64,000 nt of DNA from Phytoactinopolyspora mesophila. GTDB taxonomy: Bacteria; Actinomycetota; Actinomycetes; Jiangellales; Jiangellaceae. The stretch spans positions 1-64,000 of the forward strand of contig NZ_WLZY01000002.1 in NCBI RefSeq assembly GCF_010122465.1, written 5' to 3'. Numbering within the stretch: the first letter of the stretch is position 1; the number at the start of each line of letters is the position of its first letter. The notes under the pieces are model-generated. The model saw only the letters and a list, made by a program, of their open reading frames with translations. It was not told the origin of the DNA and made no database searches. Below, one piece after another: positions 58,952-64,000 of the stretch. The translations under genes were made by a program, and so were the position numbers.

Positions 58952-60823
58952 GTGCCATCCATGCCTGACGCTCCAGCGCCGGCCGCGACGCCACCTGAGT
59001 CGATCCGCAATTTCTGCATCATTGCGCATATCGACCACGGCAAGTCGACGTTGGCGGACCGGATGTTGCAGATGACCGGTGTCGTCGAAGCACGCGTGAT
59101 GCGTGATCAGTATCTCGACCGCATGGACATCGAGCGTGAGCGCGGCATCACCATCAAGAGTCAGGCGGTGCGGCTGCCGTTCACCCCGTCGTCTGGAGCA
59201 CACGCGGGCCAGGCACACGTGCTCAACCTGATCGATACCCCGGGGCACGTGGACTTCTCTTATGAGGTCAGCCGCAGTCTCGCAGCGTGCGAAGGGGCCG
59301 TGCTGCTGGTCGACGCCGCTCAGGGTATCGAAGCCCAGACACTGGCCAACCTGTACATGGCCATGGAGAACGATCTCCAGATCATTCCGGTGCTGAACAA
59401 GATCGACCTGCCGGCGGCGCAGCCGGACAAATACGCGGCCGAGCTCGCGCATCTGATCGGTTGCGAGCCGGACGAGGTGCTGCGGGTCAGCGGCAAGACC
59501 GGCGCCGGGGTTCGTGAGCTGCTCGAACGCGTCGTCGACGACGTCCCGGCGCCCACCGGTGAGGCCGATGCCCCGGCCAGGGCGATGATCTTCGACAGCG
59601 TCTACGATTCCTATCGCGGCGTCGTCACCTATATCCGCGTGATCGACGGCATGCTGACGCCGCGCGAGCGCATCTTGATGATGTCCACGAAAGCCACCCA
59701 CGAGCTTCTCGAGATCGGGGTGATCTCTCCGGAGATGCAGGCCAGCAGCGGCCTGAGCGTCGGGGAGGTCGGCTATCTGATCACCGGTGTGAAAGACGTG
59801 CGGCAGTCGAAGGTCGGCGACACCATCACCGATGCCGCCAAGCCGGCCAGTGGAGGCCTGCCCGGATACCGCGAGCCCAAGCCGATGGTCTTCTCCGGGC
59901 TGTATCCCCTCGACGGTTCGGATTACCCGGATCTGCGCGACGCACTGGACAAGTTGAAGCTCAACGACGCCGCACTGGTCTATGAGCCGGAGACGTCAGG
60001 CGCGCTCGGCTTCGGGTTCCGCTGCGGGTTCCTGGGTCTGCTCCATCTCGAGATCGTCCGCGAGCGCCTCGAGCGCGAGTTCGGCCTCGACCTGATCTCC
60101 ACCGCACCCAACGTGGTGTACGAGGTCCTCATGGAGGACGGCGAGCAACACGTCGTCACCAATCCGAGCGAGTTCCCGGACGGCAAGATCGCCTCGGTCT
60201 GGGAGCCTATGGTGCGGGCCACGGTGCTGGCGCCGAGCGACTACGTCGGCGCCATCATGGAGCTGTGCCAGGCCCGGCGTGGAGCGCTGCTGGGCATGGA
60301 CTATCTGTCCGAGGACCGCGTCGAACTGCGCTACACGCTGCCGCTCGCGGAGATCGTCTTCGACTTCTTCGACGCGCTCAAATCGCGTACCCGTGGCTAC
60401 GCCAGCCTCGACTACGAGCCCACCGAGCAGGCCGAGTCCGACCTGGTCAAGGTGGACATCCTGCTGCACGGCGACCCGGTCGACGCCTTCAGTGCCATCG
60501 TGCACAAGGAGAAGGCGTACGCATACGGCGTGGCCATGGCCTCCAAGCTGAGAGAGCTCATCCCGCGGCAACAGTTCGAGGTGCCTATCCAGGCCGCGAT
60601 CGGATCGCGGGTAATCGCGCGAGAGAACATCCGCGCCATCCGCAAGGACGTTCTGGCCAAGTGCTACGGCGGCGACATCACCCGTAAGCGCAAACTGCTG
60701 GAGCGGCAGAAAGAAGGCAAGAAGCGGATGAAGATGGTCGGTCGCGTCGAGGTTCCCCAGGAGGCGTTCATCGCCGCCCTGTCCTCGGACTCCGGCGGCG
60801 GAAAAGCCACCGGCAAGAAGTAG
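58952..60823 (+). CDS. lepA: elongation factor 4 (LepA, ribosomal back-translocase)
   Basis: 623 residues from GTG 58952. G-domain motifs are AHIDHGKST (G1), RERGITIK (G2), DTPGHVDF (G3) and NKIDLP (G4). Domains II, III and V and the LepA-specific C-terminal domain follow ([14 protein letters not shown] near the end). It acts on stalled or mis-translocated ribosomes. The 58685-58951 divergent region holds a 12-bp palindrome CTAGGTACCTAG (58840-58851) and presumably both promoters. Confidence 0.98.
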   Translation: MPSMPDAPAPAATPPESIRNFCIIAHIDHGKSTLADRMLQMTGVVEARVMRDQYLDRMDIERERGITIKSQAVRLPFTPSSGAHAGQAHVLNLIDTPGHVDFSYEVSRSLAACEGAVLLVDAAQGIEAQTLANLYMAMENDLQIIPVLNKIDLPAAQPDKYAAELAHLIGCEPDEVLRVSGKTGAGVRELLERVVDDVPAPTGEADAPARAMIFDSVYDSYRGVVTYIRVIDGMLTPRERILMMSTKATHELLEIGVISPEMQASSGLSVGEVGYLITGVKDVRQSKVGDTITDAAKPASGGLPGYREPKPMVFSGLYPLDGSDYPDLRDALDKLKLNDAALVYEPETSGALGFGFRCGFLGLLHLEIVRERLEREFGLDLISTAPNVVYEVLMEDGEQHVVTNPSEFPDGKIASVWEPMVRATVLAPSDYVGAIMELCQARRGALLGMDYLSEDRVELRYTLPLAEIVFDFFDALKSRTRGYASLDYEPTEQAESDLVKVDILLHGDPVDAFSAIVHKEKAYAYGVAMASKLRELIPRQQFEVPIQAAIGSRVIARENIRAIRKDVLAKCYGGDITRKRKLLERQKEGKKRMKMVGRVEVPQEAFIAALSSDSGGGKATGKK

Positions 60824-60961
60824 CTGCTGGGTGCCCGTACCTCCCGGAGCCAGGCCTGCGCTTCCGGCCCAGCGCTTGTGCCGCCGCCGGGTCCGATTCA
60901 GCGAGCTCACCGACGTATCGGGCTGCGACCGCGGTGGCCGATCCACCTGATCGTGTATCGG

Positions 60962-61951
60962 TCACAGGTTTCTCCTCAGCGCTGGTAGGACCTTGCGGCC
61001 CAGCAACTCGATCCCCTTGCCGTCGGTGAGTCCGTGCGGGGTGCCGAACTCGATCCGGCTGGCACCGGCTTCGATGACCCGGGCAGCTTGCTCGGCGACG
61101 TCGTCGGGGGTGCCGGAGAAACAGAACCGGTCCAGCAGATCGTCGGGCACGAGCCGGCCGGCGTCCTCGGTCCGCCCGGCCGCCAGCAGTGCCGGTAGCC
61201 GGGTCAGAACGTCGGCCGGCAGCTCGACGGTGTGGTCTAGTTCCGCGACGACATCGAGGTACATCGCCACCTCGGAGCGCGCCCGGGCGCGGGCGAGCGC
61301 ACGGTCTTCGTCAACGACGGTCACGGCGCCGGCGACGATGCCGACACCGCTCCCGGCCAGCCAGGACCGCATCCGCCGGACCATGTCCGGGTTGGCCGTG
61401 CCGCCCAGCTTCACCTCGCCGGCTGAAGCCTTCGCCTCCTCGGCCCCGCGTGGCCCCCAGACTCCGAACAGGAGGTCGACGTCGGGGCGGACCGGCTGGT
61501 AGTTCAGTGCCATGCCCGGTGCCAGCCGGAACGTCTCCCCGGTGTACCCCGTGTCGTCGCCACGCAGCAGGCGCCGTGTGATCTCGGCGGCTTCGGAGAG
61601 GGCACGGACCGGCCGTGGACCGGTCACGCCGACGCGTTCGAGCCACGCACCACGAGTCAGGCCGAGGTAAGCCCGCCCGGACGACGCGAGATCCAACGCC
61701 GCGATCTGCCCGGCGATCTCCACCGGGTGCAGCAGGAACGGGTTGAGGCAGGCGGGTCCCAGCCGGATGTGCTCGGTGACCCGGGCGATCTCCAGCAACG
61801 CGGACAGCGGCGGTTGAAATCCGAGGTCGTTGAAGACCGACACTCCGTCGAAGCCGACGTCTTCGGCCAGCGCGCCGAGCATCTGGTACTCGACGCCGGT
61901 CTTGTTCGATTGCAGGCCCAGGGTGATCTGCCGCGCGGGCAGTGCGTTCAT
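60962..61951 (-). CDS. LLM class (luciferase-like) flavin/F420-dependent oxidoreductase
   Basis: 329 residues, TIM-barrel LLM fold. It begins ARQITLGLQSNKTGVEYQML; internal motifs are FDGVSVFNDLGFQP, RLGPACLNPFLLHPVEIAGQ and GRAYLGLTRGAWLERVGV. In actinobacteria many use coenzyme F420 rather than FMN. C-terminal CFSGTPDDVAEQAARVIEAG is typical. It overlaps the 108-residue gene upstream by ATGA; the third gene is an amidohydrolase. The substrate is unknown. The 60824-60961 gap, convergent with lepA, shows no feature. Confidence 0.9.
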   Translation of the reverse strand: MNALPARQITLGLQSNKTGVEYQMLGALAEDVGFDGVSVFNDLGFQPPLSALLEIARVTEHIRLGPACLNPFLLHPVEIAGQIAALDLASSGRAYLGLTRGAWLERVGVTGPRPVRALSEAAEITRRLLRGDDTGYTGETFRLAPGMALNYQPVRPDVDLLFGVWGPRGAEEAKASAGEVKLGGTANPDMVRRMRSWLAGSGVGIVAGAVTVVDEDRALARARARSEVAMYLDVVAELDHTVELPADVLTRLPALLAAGRTEDAGRLVPDDLLDRFCFSGTPDDVAEQAARVIEAGASRIEFGTPHGLTDGKGIELLGRKVLPALRRNL

Positions 61952-62274
61952 GTCAGCTCCGAAGCGTCGAGATGGCGCGGTTCGCCCCGCTCGATCCGCA
62001 TGATCAGCCGCTCTTCGGGGTCCGGGCAGGCGACCTCGTTGTCCGTGGCGAGCCAGTCGTTCGGCTCGCGGCTGCGCTGTTTGGCCGGCAACAGGGGGAG
62101 GACAGCGGCCATCGCATACAGGCAGAAGTGCCGGCCCGGGGCGGTGCTGACCTGACTACTGTTCGTCACGTCGAAGTAGTCTCCGGCTCGAAGGCCGCAG
62201 ACGGATCTGCCTTCTACCCGGTCGACGACGACCCGCAGGTCGCACAGCTGGAACGGGGCATCGTCACTGCTCAT
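61948..62274 (-). CDS. TIGR04076 family small protein
   Basis: 108 residues. The pattern CGLRAGDYFDV, then GRHFCLYAMAAVLPLLPAKQ, ACPDPEERLIMRIERGE matches the TIGR04076 type (small Cys-containing proteins of unknown function). The three Cys positions (in CGLRAG, HFCLY and ACPDP) could bind metal. It is translationally coupled to both neighbours, so it is probably an accessory to the oxidoreductase-amidohydrolase pathway. Confidence 0.7.
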   Translation of the reverse strand: MSSDDAPFQLCDLRVVVDRVEGRSVCGLRAGDYFDVTNSSQVSTAPGRHFCLYAMAAVLPLLPAKQRSREPNDWLATDNEVACPDPEERLIMRIERGEPRHLDASELT

Positions 62275-63554
62275 GGCGTGCTCCCGGTGTTCGCGAATCC
62301 TGCCCGCTCGGTGGTTGTGCTACTCAGACCGCGGTCGTCGCGATATACGACGCCGCCCTTCATGACCAGGTGGATGGTGCGCAGTGCGGAGATGTCCCGG
62401 CTCGGATCGCCGTCGACGACGACGAGGTCGGCGTGTTTGCCGGCATCGATGCTGCCCAGGTCGGCCAGCTTCCCGAGCCAATCGGCCGGCCGGATCGTCG
62501 CGGAGAGCAGCGCGTCCAGCGGTGTCATGCCCGCCTCGACCATGAACTCCAGTTCGCGGACCGTGGCGGTGGTGCCGTCGTACTCCGCGTGTGGTGGCAT
62601 GTCCGTGCCCATGGCGATCGGCACCCCGTTGCGTAGCGCCAGTTGCAGACTCTCCCAGTGCCGGGGACCGGCCCCGAGCGCGCGATCCATCAGCCACCGC
62701 GGCACCCCGCTGGCCTCGAAGAAGTCGCGGCAGCGGCTGACCACGATGGTCGGGACGTACCACACGCCCCGCTCGGCCATCAGCCGGGTGACGTCGTCAT
62801 CGAGTTCGTAACCGTGTTCCACGCAGTCGAGCCCCAGCTCGACAGCGCGGCGCACCGAGTCGGCAGGCCCCGCGTGGGCGGTGACCTTACGGCCCCAGTC
62901 GTGTGCGACGTCGATGACCGCTGACATCTCGTCATCGGCGAGTTGCGGCGTGTGGATGTGCTCATGTTCGCCCGCGATGCCGCCGGAGATACACACCTTG
63001 ATCAGGTCGGCTCCGCCGCGGATCTGCAGCCGTGTCGCGCGCCGGAACCCGTCGGCGCCGTCGGCTTCCAGCGCGTCGGCGTCCCAGCCGTGCCCGCCGG
63101 TGCAGCAGAGCGCCTGGCCCGCGGTGAAGATCCGGGGTCCGTCGACCGCGCCGTTCTCGATGCCCTTGCGCAGCGCGAAGTCGGCGCCGCGGCTCTCCCC
63201 AACAAGCCGGGCCGTCGTGACACCAGCGTGCAGGCTCCGGCGAGCGGAATCGGCCATGAGCAGTGTGAGCTCCGCCAGGTTGGCACGATGCACGGCATCA
63301 CCGAGGTGCCCGGGCAGGCCGAGGCTGAGGTGCACGTGCATGTTCGCCAGCCCGGGCGCGACGTACCCGCCGGCCAGGTCGACGATTCCGGCGCCGGTGA
63401 GCCGGGCTTCGGGCAGCACCTCGTCGGCGGTACCCACGGCACGGAAGCGGCCGTCAGCGCCGATCCATACGGCATGATCAGCCCGGGCGGAACCTGCGAC
63501 AGCGTCGAAGACGGTGCAGTTCACCAGCACGGTCTCTCGTGGTGTGGCGATCAT
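62271..63554 (-). CDS. amidohydrolase family protein (imidazolonepropionase-like)
   Basis: 427 residues from ATG 63554. Metal-dependent TIM-barrel amidohydrolase: ANMHVHLSLG (HxH), VTAHAGP and VEHGYELDDD (His ligands), GTDMPPH (catalytic Asp), and the C-terminal composite beta domain (GKHADLVVVDGDPSRDISAL). It hydrolyses cyclic amides, imides or related bonds. It is first in a three-gene coupled operon with the TIGR04076 and LLM genes, divergent from an XRE regulator gene that probably controls it. Confidence 0.9.
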   Translation of the reverse strand: MIATPRETVLVNCTVFDAVAGSARADHAVWIGADGRFRAVGTADEVLPEARLTGAGIVDLAGGYVAPGLANMHVHLSLGLPGHLGDAVHRANLAELTLLMADSARRSLHAGVTTARLVGESRGADFALRKGIENGAVDGPRIFTAGQALCCTGGHGWDADALEADGADGFRRATRLQIRGGADLIKVCISGGIAGEHEHIHTPQLADDEMSAVIDVAHDWGRKVTAHAGPADSVRRAVELGLDCVEHGYELDDDVTRLMAERGVWYVPTIVVSRCRDFFEASGVPRWLMDRALGAGPRHWESLQLALRNGVPIAMGTDMPPHAEYDGTTATVRELEFMVEAGMTPLDALLSATIRPADWLGKLADLGSIDAGKHADLVVVDGDPSRDISALRTIHLVMKGGVVYRDDRGLSSTTTERAGFANTGSTP

Positions 63555-63852
63555 GTCGGCTCCCTGCTGTTGTGCTGCGCGTCGGGCCGGTCGGACCTCG
63601 GGACAACGGACCCGGTTCGCCGACCGTCGTGACATCGTCTCCCGGAGTGGCCTCCGGCGGGGCGTGGATCCAGCAGACGACGTCGGTCGGGTGGGTCGGC
63701 GAGGCGGCCCCGAGTGCGACGCGGCTGTCGAGGGCTTCGGCCGCTCACGTGTCTGGTTGTCTAGTGTGAACGTACAAGTGAGCTAAATGTTCAGTCACCC
63801 TAGACGGCGTGGTGTACTTGGTCAACCATCGCCGAACATCTGCTCATCGGGA

Positions 63853-64000
63853 GTGCACGTGTTAGGAGATCGTCTCCGTGATCTGAGACGCCGCAATGAT
63901 CTGTCGTTGCGGCAGCTCGCAGCCGCGGCGAGTGTGTCGCCGGCCCTGCTCAGCCAGATCGAGAAGGGCACGACGGACCCCAGTCTGGCCACGTTGCGCA
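63853..64000 (+). CDS. XRE family regulator, 5' part only
   Basis: Starts GTG 63853 (or GTG 63859) and runs off the window. The visible helix-turn-helix is LRDLRRRNDLSLRQLAAAAS, then VSPALLSQIEKGTTDPSLAT, typical of the XRE-cupin (PuuR/SutR-like) group. The cupin part is not in the window. The divergent region 63555-63852 contains GAACGT and ATGTTC half-sites (63768-63792), a possible operator. It likely controls the amidohydrolase operon. Confidence 0.8.
   Translation, partial: MHVLGDRLRDLRRRNDLSLRQLAAAASVSPALLSQIEKGTTDPSLATLR

Overview
The window reads as chromosome of a high-GC Gram-positive actinobacterium. Evidence: strong GC bias, many GTG and TTG starts, ATGA-type overlaps, ThiF-nitroreductase and BldD-type proteins, and the actinobacterial order leuS, degV, comEA, comEC, holA, rpsT, lepA. 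A BldD-like c-di-GMP effector suggests a developmentally complex (filamentous) relative. I cannot name the genus; a Jiangella-like organism is only a guess. No rRNA, tRNA, CRISPR array, prophage or transposase is visible.

Layout. 1-300 is a G-rich tandem repeat. 301-2909 holds a fatty acid desaturase and a membrane acyltransferase. 3020-13026 is a carbohydrate locus: a minus-strand operon (PfkB kinase, lipoprotein binding protein, two permeases, secreted PIG-L deacetylase) diverging from a DeoR regulator and a GH4 glycosidase. 13067-14887 is a divergent FAD monooxygenase/TetR pair with two paired operators. 14902-16768 holds a DUF559 Vsr-like nuclease between two near-identical 54-bp palindromes, then a conserved actinobacterial hypothetical. 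17049-30876 has a TPR protein, an IclR-DppBCDF peptide-type ABC operon without its own binding protein, a LacI regulon with two unidentified genes, a GlxA-type regulator plus isochorismatase-like hydrolase, and two tandem family 5 binding lipoproteins. 31057-34385 has a small phosphatase operon and an MFS exporter. 34533-34860 is a 122-bp tandem repeat. 34865-38026 is a DUF58/DUF4129 membrane operon without MoxR, followed by VKOR and Uma2 genes.

39653-48326 is core: a leucine leader peptide and terminator before leuS, then leuS, degV, comEA, comEC and holA. 48368-54906 is the most interesting accessory part. A translationally coupled minus-strand operon encodes a GNAT-like acyltransferase, a ThiF-nitroreductase fusion (Rv1355c/MoeY-like), a GAF-GGDEF-EAL c-di-GMP enzyme (Rv1354c-like), a 57-residue protein and a BldD-like regulator that keeps the spacing of the BldD c-di-GMP motif. 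It appears to join c-di-GMP turnover, a c-di-GMP-responsive regulator and an uncharacterised small-molecule or modification chemistry in one transcript. Upstream lies about 1 kb of hairpin-rich DNA with one strong promoter. 55932-64000 holds a HAD hydrolase, rpsT, a C39-like protein with Ser in the expected Cys position, lepA, a three-gene LLM oxidoreductase/TIGR04076/amidohydrolase operon and the start of an XRE regulator.

A second theme is intergenic palindromes of about 50-130 bp ending in TGATC. They lie mostly at gene 3' ends, and several supply the TGA stop codons of the flanking genes, sometimes on both strands. A third is a shared leader upstream of comEA and the DUF559 nuclease: a TTGTCCACA box exactly 61 nt before each ATG.
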